Below, piece after piece: positions 1-7,601 of a stretch of 64,000 nt of DNA; position 1 is the first letter of the stretch; each line of letters begins with the position of its first letter. This DNA is from Phocaeicola dorei (GTDB taxonomy: Bacteria > Bacteroidota > Bacteroidia > Bacteroidales > Bacteroidaceae): assembly GCF_013009555.1 (NCBI RefSeq), contig NZ_CP046176.1, forward strand, positions 3,813,501 to 3,877,500. The letters are read 5' to 3'. The position numbers and the translations under genes were made by a program. The notes beneath the pieces were generated by a model, which had not been told where the DNA came from, ran no database searches, and was given only the letters and a program-made list of their open reading frames with translations.

Positions 1-33
1 GAACCTGCTGTAGCACCTGCTATTGCCAGTTAA
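1..33 (+). CDS. 3' end of an unidentified gene
   Basis: The first bases read as an open frame that ends in EPAVAPAIAS and a TAA stop at 31-33. The Ala/Pro-rich ending looks like a protein tail, and a promoter-like sequence follows it directly, as expected after a gene end. Ten residues are too few to name a family, and the frame could be chance. Confidence 0.3.
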   Translation, partial: EPAVAPAIAS

Positions 34-198
34 AATTACAATCAGGGAAATTGCAGATAAACAAAAAAATACTATCTTTGCAGTGTAATAAAAGTGTTCT
101 TTAGACTTAATGCAAAACATGACAAATATACGTAGTTCGCTCGTTTCTAAATCGTTACCTATTATAGTATAGATATTTTCCAATTGTCTGTATTTCAA
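34..198. other. Gene-free stretch, possible decayed integrase 3' end
   Basis: Apart from the promoter at 51-80 I see no gene. Reading minus-strand past the integrase stop in the same frame gives NIYTI followed by GNDLETSELRIF. This faintly resembles the IYTVSKLLGH...TTQIY end of intact Bacteroidetes integrases, so the stretch may hold the decayed last 50 or so codons. The resemblance is weak. Confidence 0.3.
51..80 (+). promoter_or_regulatory. Bacteroidetes-type promoter with no gene after it
   Basis: A -7 box TATCTTTG lies at 73-80 and a TTG -33 element at 51-53, spaced 19 bp, which fits the Bacteroides primary-sigma pattern. No plus-strand gene follows; the next gene is the minus-strand integrase. 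The promoter may have lost its gene when the integrative element inserted or decayed. Confidence 0.45.
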
Positions 199-1254
199 TT
201 AGAAAAGAAAACTTGAATGTCTTCCAAGATGAAACGAGATATGCTTAGTAACTCCTGCATCTTTCGCCCATTTTTGAAGTATTTTATTTATAGTTCCCTC
301 ATGCGTCAAAGGAAAAATCAAATCATCGCCCTTTGCTTCATTTTGTTGCGGTAGCCACTTTAACGCTTCATCGGATATAGGAAGATAAAGCGGTTCTTTG
401 GTTTTCTGCATCTTGATTTCAATTCTTATTCTTTCACCGCTTTTCTGTAAATCGTTCCACTTCAATTTTCTTATATCGCTTACACGCAATCCACACAAAC
501 AACTGAAAAGAAAGGCTTGTTTCATTATCTCATACTTGCATTCTGTTCCGATAAGCTGCCTCAATTCCTCTATTGTCAAATACTCCCTGCGGCTGACTTC
601 CGCTTTTACCTTACTGGCAAAATCAAACTCTTTCGTTGGGTTAACCGTAATAATCCCCTCTTTATAGGCTCTATTTATAGCGGTACGCAGCACTCCATAG
701 TAAGCAATAACGGAATTATTACTTAATACGCCCCCAGCCTTTAACAAACCAAACTTGCTTGCTTTCTTCGCTTGTTTCAAGAAATCCACAAAGCTATTTA
801 AGAAGTCCTTATCTATATCACGAAAAGCGATATAGTCCCCTCTGAACAACTTTAACTCACGGATAGTATTACCGACTGTTTTTTCATAGTTCAGACTGCC
901 ACGCTCTTTGGATTGGCTTCTCATGTTCATTAAATAATCAATCACATTCGCCTTTGATTTATTTGTGTTCTGAAAGCCGTGTGCATCATTCTGTAACTCT
1001 ACTATCCGCTTGCTTTGAATAGCTTTTGCAAGAGCTAATGTAGTTTCGTTCTTCGCCTTATCCTCTCTCGTTTTTTCGGGTATAAGGTATAACTTCAAAA
1101 ATTCATATTGCCGTTTACCGCCAACATAATTTTCCTTTCTAATGACATCACCTGTATAATAATCCAAGTAGATGGACTGGTTACCATTGGCAAGCTGCTT
1201 GAATCTAATCCTTACAGGCTCTTTCAATTTAACTTCTTGTTTCTTCTTCGCCAT
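199..1254 (-). CDS. Truncated tyrosine recombinase (phage/transposon integrase)
   Basis: This is a tyrosine-recombinase family integrase of the Bacteroidetes mobile-element type, which would catalyse site-specific integration. An N-terminal Arm-DNA-binding-like part (about 1-90) and a SAM-like core-binding domain (about 100-210) are followed by the catalytic domain. It has the first catalytic Arg in SCLCGLRVSDIRKL and the HLGRH box near the C-terminus. It then stops at residue 351, just after GRHSSFLF. Intact relatives run about 400 residues and carry a further GH motif and the nucleophilic Tyr. Both are absent, so the protein should not be able to cut and join DNA. No other mobile-element genes are next to it. 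It is probably the relic of an integrated element. Confidence 0.8.
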   Translation of the reverse strand: MAKKKQEVKLKEPVRIRFKQLANGNQSIYLDYYTGDVIRKENYVGGKRQYEFLKLYLIPEKTREDKAKNETTLALAKAIQSKRIVELQNDAHGFQNTNKSKANVIDYLMNMRSQSKERGSLNYEKTVGNTIRELKLFRGDYIAFRDIDKDFLNSFVDFLKQAKKASKFGLLKAGGVLSNNSVIAYYGVLRTAINRAYKEGIITVNPTKEFDFASKVKAEVSRREYLTIEELRQLIGTECKYEIMKQAFLFSCLCGLRVSDIRKLKWNDLQKSGERIRIEIKMQKTKEPLYLPISDEALKWLPQQNEAKGDDLIFPLTHEGTINKILQKWAKDAGVTKHISFHLGRHSSFLF

Positions 1255-1265
1255 AATTATGTTCT

Positions 1266-1342
1266 TATTTTGTTACCAATGCAAATATAGCGATTTATTT
1301 TGTTGTTCCAACGAATATGGGTAACAAAATAGTAACAAAATA
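1266..1342. repeat. Inverted and tandem repeats around the integrase promoter
   Basis: TATTTTGTTACC at 1266-1277 is repeated as its perfect reverse complement at 1320-1331. The 11-bp unit GTAACAAAATA occurs twice head to tail at 1321-1331 and 1332-1342. Repeats of this kind flanking an int promoter fit arm-type integrase or excisionase binding sites; that role is inferred. Confidence 0.6.
1282..1311 (-). promoter_or_regulatory. Integrase promoter
   Basis: On the minus strand a TATATTTG -7 box (1282-1289) and a TTG -33 element (1309-1311) are spaced 19 bp and lie about 30 bp before the integrase ATG. The pair sits inside an inverted repeat (see 1266-1342), so repeat-binding proteins could occlude it. 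Confidence 0.6.
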
Positions 1343-1432
1343 AAGGCATTTATTAGACTAAACGAGAAAACATGGAAAATAAAGGAAATTACAATAATAA
1401 AATACAAATCACTAAATATCAATATCTTATAT

Positions 1433-2392
1433 TTAAGTTTTTATCTCATTCTTTCTCTTTTTCCATAATTGCCAACTATTGATAATGTTTTGCCACACCA
1501 CATAACTACCTGGACCGACAGATGATAAAGGATTAAGATACGTAACCGCCATCCAAATAGCTAGTACAGTATTTTTTTGCCCCAATGCCTGTCCTGCACT
1601 TATACGGTCATTGTATGCACTACCAATTCTTTTACCAAAATAAAATTGTAAACAACAAGTTACTAAACCAGCAAAAGCAATCAACATCTCTACCGTTACA
1701 TCAGCTGTACTGTTAACCAAAGAACGAGTAGTCTGCCCCATTACAATGGTCAATGCTATCGCCCATAAATAAAAAGCTGAAGTATGATATTCCAGTAAAA
1801 ACTTATGGAATCGAGGGATATAATAACGGAATAATAAAGCGATAAAAAACGGCGCAAGCAACAATGGGAAAACCTTACTTAAAATCTTAAGAAAAGCAAT
1901 ACCAAAAGTAACATCCGTATGTGGCTCAACCAATGGAAATACCAAAGGAACTGCTATTGCAGCCAAAATATTTGAAAGTAATGTATAAGTAGTCAAACTG
2001 GAAGCACTTCCACCTAATTTCCCCGTAATTACTGCCGCTGCCGTAGCAGTAGGACAAATAAGACAAACCATAGCCGCCTCGAATATCTCCTTATAAGATT
2101 CGTCCATCGGACAAAATATCAACAACAACGCAATGATACCACAAGAAATAGCTTGAATAGCCAACAACCAGCCATGCCATACTCTAGGGACCAACTCTTT
2201 TGGTTCAATTTTACAGAATGTAAGCAACAATTGGGCAAAAATCAAGGAAGGAGTTAGAAAAGAAATCAACCCATTCATAAATGGCTTTGTCGGCTCCAGA
2301 AAAGTGAAGTTGGCAAAAACAAAATAGCCGATAACCCCTGCAAGCATAGCTAAAGGTAACGTCCAATTCTTCATAAACTTAAGCAAATCCAT
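1433..2392 (-). CDS. BASS-family (bile acid:sodium symporter-like) transporter
   Basis: A 319-residue inner-membrane protein with about nine or ten hydrophobic segments. The two family hallmark regions are present: CPTATAAAVITGKLGGSAS with the following amphipathic helix near residues 112-150, and GQALGQKNTVLAIW near 265-280. These correspond to the two discontinuous crossing helices of the ASBT/NTCP fold. Such proteins carry organic anions with sodium. The substrate is unknown, and close Bacteroides relatives are annotated only as bile acid symporter or transporter. The gene is monocistronic, transcribed away from the amidase gene, and close to the integrase relic. It has no signs of damage. 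Confidence 0.8.
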   Translation of the reverse strand: MDLLKFMKNWTLPLAMLAGVIGYFVFANFTFLEPTKPFMNGLISFLTPSLIFAQLLLTFCKIEPKELVPRVWHGWLLAIQAISCGIIALLLIFCPMDESYKEIFEAAMVCLICPTATAAAVITGKLGGSASSLTTYTLLSNILAAIAVPLVFPLVEPHTDVTFGIAFLKILSKVFPLLLAPFFIALLFRYYIPRFHKFLLEYHTSAFYLWAIALTIVMGQTTRSLVNSTADVTVEMLIAFAGLVTCCLQFYFGKRIGSAYNDRISAGQALGQKNTVLAIWMAVTYLNPLSSVGPGSYVVWQNIINSWQLWKKRKNEIKT

Positions 2393-2527
2393 CTTTCAAT
2401 ACTTATTTTGGGATACAAAATAAAAGAATTTAGTCCAAATACTCGTCTATTTTTCGGGTTTTGTGGCAAGTTTCGAATAAAAAACGCAAAACTTAAAGAC
2501 AAAAGCCGAGTTTTCACTAAAAATCGC

Positions 2528-2535
2528 TACATTTG
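2528..2535 (+). promoter_or_regulatory. -7 box of the amidase-MlaD operon
   Basis: TACATTTG lies 13 bp before the ATG at 2549. An open frame runs back to 2408, but it covers this box and encodes no signal peptide, so the start at 2549 is preferred. No convincing TTTG -33 element is seen. Confidence 0.55.
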
Positions 2536-2548
2536 CAACTTGATTGAT

Positions 2549-3778
2549 ATGAAAACCGATAGACTTAAAATAATATTCCTGTTGTGTAGCCTGTGGCTGG
2601 TCCTCCCCTGTTTCTGCCTGGCGGCAAAGGGAAAGGATTTTATAGTCGTCATTGATCCCGGTCATGGCGGACATGATCCTGGCGCCATCGGCAGACGTGG
2701 AAAAGAAAAAAATATCAATCTGAACGTAGCTTTAAAAGTAGGACAACTGATCCAAAATAACTGTAATGACGTAAAGGTAATATACACCCGAAAGACAGAT
2801 GTCTTTATCCCTTTAGACCGTCGTGCACAAATAGCTAATAATGCTAAGGCCGACTTATTCATCTCTATACATACCAATTCTGTAGCCCGTAGCAGAACTG
2901 TACGGGGAGCAGAAACTTATACGTTAGGACTTCACCGTACTGAAGAAAATTTGGAAGTTGCTAAAAAGGAGAACTCGGTTATTTTGATAGAGGATAATTA
3001 TGAACAACGTTATGCCGGATTCAATCCAAATTCTTCCGAAAGCTATATTATTTTTGAATTTGTACAAGACAAAAATATGGAGAAGAGTGTAAAATTAGCC
3101 ACTCTTATCCAAAAACAATTCAAGAATACAGCCAAACGGATAGACAAAGGAGTACATCAAGCCGGATTTCTAGTTCTACGCGCCACTTCCATGCCTAGTG
3201 TTTTGGTTGAATTAGGTTATATCTCAACACCGGATGAAGAACAATATCTTTTATCCGATGCAGGCACTACGGCATTATCTAACAGCATTTATAAAGCATT
3301 CCTCAATTACAAGCGCGAACATGATGCCCCCACCGGTCGCAGCAGAGTACAAGGACAAGAATTGCCGGAACCAGAAAACAAACCGAAAGAATCAAGAATA
3401 GAAATACAAACTGCGGAACCAGACACTGCAACGGAACCTGACAAAGTTACCAAAAAGCCTGTGCCTGCCACACAAAAAAAGATCACAGGCGACCAAGCCC
3501 GAACATCTGCCAAGCCTGTATTTAAAATACAAATATTGGTATCAAACAAAATATTACCCAAAGGAAGCAAACAACTGAAAGGTGTATCACCCGTTAGCTA
3601 TTACCGTGAAAAAGGACTTTATAAATATACTTACGGAGAAAGTACGGATTATAATAAAATACTACGCATGAAACGTAATATTACTCCTAAATTTAAGGAC
3701 GCTTTCATTATCGCTTTCAAAAACGGAGAGAAAATGAACGTGAACGAAGCCATCAAAGAATTTAAAAAGAATAGATAA
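2549..3778 (+). CDS. N-acetylmuramoyl-L-alanine amidase (Amidase_3) with C-terminal SPOR-like domain
   Basis: This periplasmic zinc hydrolase cleaves the amide bond between MurNAc and the stem peptide, usually for daughter-cell separation. The 409-residue protein (from 2549) starts with a signal peptide (about 1-25). The catalytic domain shows zinc-ligand candidates His39 in DPGHGGHDPG, Glu53 and His108 in SIHTN, and the catalytic Glu221 in VLVELGYIS. A Pro/Glu/Thr-rich linker (about 255-325) leads to a C-terminal domain resembling a SPOR peptidoglycan-binding fold (FKIQILVSNKILP onward). The start at 2549 is chosen because it yields the signal peptide and lies just after the -7 box. The MlaD-like gene follows after 19 bp, forming an envelope operon. 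Confidence 0.88.
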   Translation: MKTDRLKIIFLLCSLWLVLPCFCLAAKGKDFIVVIDPGHGGHDPGAIGRRGKEKNINLNVALKVGQLIQNNCNDVKVIYTRKTDVFIPLDRRAQIANNAKADLFISIHTNSVARSRTVRGAETYTLGLHRTEENLEVAKKENSVILIEDNYEQRYAGFNPNSSESYIIFEFVQDKNMEKSVKLATLIQKQFKNTAKRIDKGVHQAGFLVLRATSMPSVLVELGYISTPDEEQYLLSDAGTTALSNSIYKAFLNYKREHDAPTGRSRVQGQELPEPENKPKESRIEIQTAEPDTATEPDKVTKKPVPATQKKITGDQARTSAKPVFKIQILVSNKILPKGSKQLKGVSPVSYYREKGLYKYTYGESTDYNKILRMKRNITPKFKDAFIIAFKNGEKMNVNEAIKEFKKNR

Positions 3779-3797
3779 TATAAAAGGTACAATTGAA

Positions 3798-4685
3798 ATG
3801 ACGAAAGAGGTAAAAATAGGATTAATAGGCATCGCTGCATTGGCTATGCTGATCTTTGGTATCAACTACCTGAAAGGAATAAATATGTTCCAATCTGCCA
3901 ACTACTATTATGTAGAATATACCAATATAAACGGATTAGCCGGATCAAGCCCCGTCTTTGCCAATGGTTACAAAGTAGGTACAGTAAGAAATATCAATTA
4001 CAACTATGCTAAACCGGGACATGTCACAGTAGAAGTGGAAGTAGACAAGGAAATGCGTATCCCTAAAGGAAGTGCAGGAGAATTGGTTACAGAAATGCTG
4101 GGAACAGTAAAGATGAACTTACTCCTTAACTTTAATTCTACAGAATACTATCAACCGGGGGATACACTGCCTGGCAAAACGAATGCGGGACTCATGGGAG
4201 CCGCTGAAGAAAAGCTAGTTCCTCAAATAGAGCAGATGCTGCCCAAAATGGATTCTATCCTACATTCATTAAATAAAATATTAGCTGATCCTGCATTGGG
4301 TGCAACCTTACACAACGCAGAAAAACTGACAGCCAATCTGGATGTGACAACACGTCAATTAAACATATTAATGCAAAGGGATCTTCCGCAACTTACTGGA
4401 AAACTAAACACGATTGCTGATAATTTCATTACTATCAGCGACAACTTGAAAGGTATTGATTATGCATCAACATTCAATAAAATAGATTCCACTTTATATA
4501 ATGTACAAATGCTGACAGAAAAACTCAATCGCAAGGACAACAGTATCGGCTTACTATTCAATGATCCTACCTTCTACCAAAATCTGAGTGCGACAACAGC
4601 AAATGCTGCAACCTTATTGGAGGATTTGAAAGCGCATCCTAAACGTTATGTACATTTCTCTTTGTTTGGGAAGAAAGATAAGTAA
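3798..4685 (+). CDS. MlaD/MCE-family lipid-transport substrate-binding protein
   Basis: MCE proteins form hexameric rings or tubes in the periplasm that shuttle phospholipid between membranes together with an MlaE/MlaF ABC transporter. This 295-residue protein has one N-terminal membrane anchor (about 7-24, IGLIGIAALAMLIFG), an MCE domain (about 37-115) with the typical VFANGYKVGTV start, and a long helical C-terminal part (about 140-290) likely to form the tube. The partner permease and ATPase are not in this window. It follows the amidase gene by 19 bp and is probably co-transcribed; this amidase-MCE pairing is common in Bacteroidetes as I recall. Confidence 0.85.
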   Translation: MTKEVKIGLIGIAALAMLIFGINYLKGINMFQSANYYYVEYTNINGLAGSSPVFANGYKVGTVRNINYNYAKPGHVTVEVEVDKEMRIPKGSAGELVTEMLGTVKMNLLLNFNSTEYYQPGDTLPGKTNAGLMGAAEEKLVPQIEQMLPKMDSILHSLNKILADPALGATLHNAEKLTANLDVTTRQLNILMQRDLPQLTGKLNTIADNFITISDNLKGIDYASTFNKIDSTLYNVQMLTEKLNRKDNSIGLLFNDPTFYQNLSATTANAATLLEDLKAHPKRYVHFSLFGKKDK

Positions 4686-5013
4686 CAGATTTGTTAATTT
4701 AAAAAGATTCTAAATAAGTCTACTTAACCATTTTTCTACCTTTTTTCAGTAAATGACTGCAAATAGGGCAGAAATACCATGTAGACTTATTTCATTTAAA
4801 ATAAATAAAAGCCTATTTTGACAGATAGTCAGCTATAAATCAGCCAATTATCAAATAACAAAAATATTTCAGAAGCCTTTAGATAGAGTTTTTTATAAGT
4901 TACTGAAACTAAATAGATTACTCTTTAAAAATAAAAAGCAAGAAAAAAGCGATTTGTTTTTTCAGAAATTCATTTCGAAATTTGCATTGTAGAAGTTTCG
5001 CTTTTTATAATAA
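4686..5013. other. AT-rich dnaA upstream region with a 12-bp inverted repeat
   Basis: AAATAAGTCTAC at 4712-4723 is repeated as its exact reverse complement at 4781-4792, 57 bp apart. I found no clear TTATCCACA-type DnaA boxes by eye, so I do not call an origin. Apart from the dnaA promoter at the right edge I see no gene. Confidence 0.5.
4953..4984 (+). promoter_or_regulatory. Probable dnaA promoter
   Basis: A TTTG -33 element (4953-4956) and a degenerate -7 box GAAATTTG (4977-4984) are spaced 20 bp and lie about 30 bp before the dnaA ATG. The -7 box lacks the usual T at position 1. Confidence 0.4.
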
Positions 5014-6429
5014 ATGTTTCATATGATTGAAAACGATCACGTCGTTTTATGGGGTCGTTGTCTGAACATTATCAGAGACAACGTACCTGAAACGACCTTT
5101 AAAACGTGGTTTGAGCCTATCGTACCGCTTAAATATGAGGACAAGGCACTGACAATTGGCGTCCCCAGCCCATTCTTCTATGAATTTTTAGAAGAAAAGT
5201 TTGTGGACTTGCTGCGCGCTGCCCTATATAAAGAAATTGGGGAGGGAACGCAGCTTATGTATTGTATCTTGACCGATAAAACCAACCATATAACTGTAAA
5301 CATGGAGGGAAGCAAACGCTCTTCAGCACTACCCACACAAACAGTTATACGAGATGGTAACAAGGCACCTAATCCAATGCAGGCACCAGCTCCGCAGGAT
5401 TTAGACCCACATTTGAATCCAAATTACAACTTTGAGAATTTCATAAAAGGAAATAGTAATGAGTTCTCACGTACGGTAGGGGAAACTGTAGCTAAAAATC
5501 CGGCAAAAACATTCAATCCTTTGTTTTTGTATGGACCGTCCGGCGTGGGTAAAACTCACTTGACTAATGCTATTGGTACTCGTATCAAGGAATTATATCC
5601 TGAAAAAAGAGTATTGTACGTATCAGCACATCTGTTTCAGGTGCAATATACCGACTCTGTGCGTACTAATCATTTCAATGATTTCATCAGTTTTTATCAA
5701 ACCATAGATGTTTTGATTATTGATGATATTCAAGAATTCGCAGGAGTAACCAAAACTCAGAACACGTTCTTCCACATCTTTAACCATCTGCACCAGAACG
5801 GTAAGCAACTTATTTTGACTTCTGACCGCGCACCGGTAATGCTACAAGGTATGGAAGAACGTCTCCTGACCCGCTTTAAATGGGGCTTAGTGGCCGAATT
5901 GGAAAAACCGGATGTAGAATTGAGAAAGAATATCTTACGCAATAAAATACGTCGTGACGGTTTGAATATACCGGAAACAGTAATTAATTATATTGCTGAA
6001 AACGTAAATGAAAGTGTACGTGAACTAGAGGGCATCATTAATTCACTTCTGGCACAATCCATTATCTTCAAGCGTGATGTCGATTTGGATTTGGCTGAAA
6101 GAATTGTACGAAAAGCTGTACGCTGTTGTGAAAGCAAGCCTGTCACAGTGGAAGATATCATACAGAAAGTATGCAACCATTACGAGATAGAGGAATCTGC
6201 CATCCATACCAAAACTAGAAAAAGAGAAGTGGTACAAGTACGTCAGGTAGCTATGTATCTGGCCAAAAAACATACAGACTCCTCTTCTTCCAAAATTGGT
6301 CAATTAATAGGTAATAAAGATCATGCAACCGTATTGCACGCTTGTAAAATAGTAAAAGACCAAGTGGAGGTTGATAAAACATTTAAAGCGGATATTGAGG
6401 AAATTGAAGCTTCTCTCAAAAGAAAATAG
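5014..6429 (+). CDS. dnaA: Chromosomal replication initiator DnaA
   Basis: DnaA binds DnaA boxes at oriC as an ATP-dependent filament and opens the duplex. All four domains are visible in 471 residues. An N-terminal helicase-loading domain (about 1-85) and a variable linker are followed by an AAA+ ATPase core with Walker [10 protein letters not shown] near residue 174 and Walker [11 protein letters not shown] near 233. The C-terminal helix-turn-helix domain carries the DnaA signature [14 protein letters not shown] second ATG at 5023 ([10 protein letters not shown]) matches the usual family start and may be the true one. The gene is monocistronic and ends at a strong hairpin. Confidence 0.97.
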   Translation: MFHMIENDHVVLWGRCLNIIRDNVPETTFKTWFEPIVPLKYEDKALTIGVPSPFFYEFLEEKFVDLLRAALYKEIGEGTQLMYCILTDKTNHITVNMEGSKRSSALPTQTVIRDGNKAPNPMQAPAPQDLDPHLNPNYNFENFIKGNSNEFSRTVGETVAKNPAKTFNPLFLYGPSGVGKTHLTNAIGTRIKELYPEKRVLYVSAHLFQVQYTDSVRTNHFNDFISFYQTIDVLIIDDIQEFAGVTKTQNTFFHIFNHLHQNGKQLILTSDRAPVMLQGMEERLLTRFKWGLVAELEKPDVELRKNILRNKIRRDGLNIPETVINYIAENVNESVRELEGIINSLLAQSIIFKRDVDLDLAERIVRKAVRCCESKPVTVEDIIQKVCNHYEIEESAIHTKTRKREVVQVRQVAMYLAKKHTDSSSSKIGQLIGNKDHATVLHACKIVKDQVEVDKTFKADIEEIEASLKRK

Positions 6430-6433
6430 AAAT

Positions 6434-6495
6434 AAAACTACAGAGGTGCGCAAAGGGTATTTTCTTTATTTCCCTCTGCGCACTTCTGTAGTTTT
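6434..6495. terminator. Bidirectional terminator between dnaA and the nitroreductase gene
   Basis: A 19-bp stem (6434-6452 with 6477-6495) has a single G-U type mismatch and is extended by AAAGGG/CCCT. It is flanked by A and T runs. It lies between two converging genes and should serve both. Confidence 0.85.
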
Positions 6496-6517
6496 AAGGT
6501 TAATAGTTTCCGGTAAC

Positions 6518-7258
6518 TCATTTTTCAAAGCCCTGTTTCTTCAAGGTTTCTTTCAAAGTTACAGACATGCATTCATTATCCGACTTCTTGTATCTGACCT
6601 CAGTAAATACCTGAGCCAATGTTTCTTTATGATTTTCTTTAATAAACTGATGATTTTCCGGAAGTGACTCTTTATATCTATAGATACGATCAATATCTTC
6701 TTTGGTATAATCATGATATACTTCTTCATGCAAAATACCCTCTATAGGAAGACGATCGACTTGTGAAGGACATTCGTCCGGATATCCTACTGTAATAGTA
6801 GCCACTGGCATAACCAATTCCGGCAACCGAAGAATATCAATAATTTGATCAGGATTATAAATCGTTGTTCCCAAATAACAAATACCTAATCCATTTTCCT
6901 CCGCCAATGTACAAAAGTTCTGAGTCACAAGTAATGCATCCGTAGCAGCATTCAGAAAAGAAATGGGATTGTCATAACCCGGTACCGCCTTACGCCCTCT
7001 GCACCATTTGCTAAAACGGTTAAAATCCGCACAAAAAGTCAGTACAACCGGAGCACCTGTTACCATCGGTTGATTAAAATGAGCAGGTGCCAATCTCTCT
7101 TTCATCTGCTTGTCACGGGTCACAATCACACTATATAATTGCATATTGCCCATTGTAGAAGCACGGAATGCCTTTTCAAGCAAATCATTTAACAAAGAAG
7201 CAGAAATATCTTCCTGCTTATATTTACGGATCGTCCGTCTATTATTTATCGATTCCAT
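6518..7258 (-). CDS. NfsA-like nitroreductase family protein
   Basis: FMN-dependent NAD(P)H oxidoreductases of this family reduce nitro groups, quinones or flavins in the cytoplasm. The 246-residue protein opens with the family N-terminus (NRRTIRKYK, whose Arg residues contact the FMN phosphate). It continues with ASTMGNMQLY and the conserved GLGICYLGT and ATITVGYP segments around the flavin site. Length fits the NfsA/FRP group. The physiological substrate cannot be read from sequence. It is a single gene with its own promoter, facing dnaA. Confidence 0.85.
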   Translation of the reverse strand: MESINNRRTIRKYKQEDISASLLNDLLEKAFRASTMGNMQLYSVIVTRDKQMKERLAPAHFNQPMVTGAPVVLTFCADFNRFSKWCRGRKAVPGYDNPISFLNAATDALLVTQNFCTLAEENGLGICYLGTTIYNPDQIIDILRLPELVMPVATITVGYPDECPSQVDRLPIEGILHEEVYHDYTKEDIDRIYRYKESLPENHQFIKENHKETLAQVFTEVRYKKSDNECMSVTLKETLKKQGFEK

Positions 7259-7272
7259 ATATATTTTTCTTG

Positions 7273-7280
7273 CAAAGATA
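7273..7280 (-). promoter_or_regulatory. -7 box of the nitroreductase gene
   Basis: On the minus strand this reads TATCTTTG, the consensus -7 box, 14 bp before the ATG. Confidence 0.55.
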
Positions 7281-7340
7281 AAAAAAGAAAAGAGTAATAA
7301 TTCATTTTTTGCAAAATAATATATGCTAAGAATTTGGTCT

Positions 7341-7482
7341 TTTCAACTAGTCAATCACTTATTTCCTTCATTGAAATTTTCAAAATAGAAAACTTCCGTA
7401 AATAAACCAACACATATATCTTTTGATAATCAATAAATTAACAAATATTTTTGGATAACTTTCAATTTGTTGAAAACTTATC
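7341..7482. repeat. Repeated TTGAAA/TTTCAA dyads upstream of nrdJ
   Basis: The gene-free stretch before nrdJ has TTTCAA at 7341-7346, a TTGAAA-T-TTTCAA palindrome at 7371-7383, and a larger dyad in which GATAACTTTCAA (7454-7465) faces TTGAAAACTTATC (7470-7482). The last ends 10 bp before the -33 element. They could be regulator sites; no regulator is identified. Confidence 0.4.
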
Positions 7483-7492
7483 TACTTTTTAT

Positions 7493-7523
7493 TTTGTTAA
7501 TTGAAAAAACATATATAGCTTTG
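7493..7523 (+). promoter_or_regulatory. nrdJ promoter
   Basis: TTTG (7493-7496) and TAGCTTTG (7516-7523) are spaced 19 bp, an excellent Bacteroides promoter. The leader to the GTG start is about 70 nt, too short for a typical cobalamin riboswitch, and I see no B12-box. Confidence 0.7.
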
Positions 7524-7601
7524 CCGAAACTTTTGTTATAATGAGTTGCGGCTTCTACACTAAAACAACTTATTGATATTATAGTAAATCTAAAAATAAA
7601 A

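Noticed and set aside
2408-2548. 47-codon N-terminal extension of the amidase
   Set aside because: It covers the -7 box and would bury the signal peptide.
4686-5013. Chromosomal origin next to dnaA
   Set aside because: No TTATCCACA-type boxes were seen by eye and skew could not be computed.
7524-7601. Cobalamin riboswitch before nrdJ
   Set aside because: The leader is only about 75 nt and lacks a B12-box.
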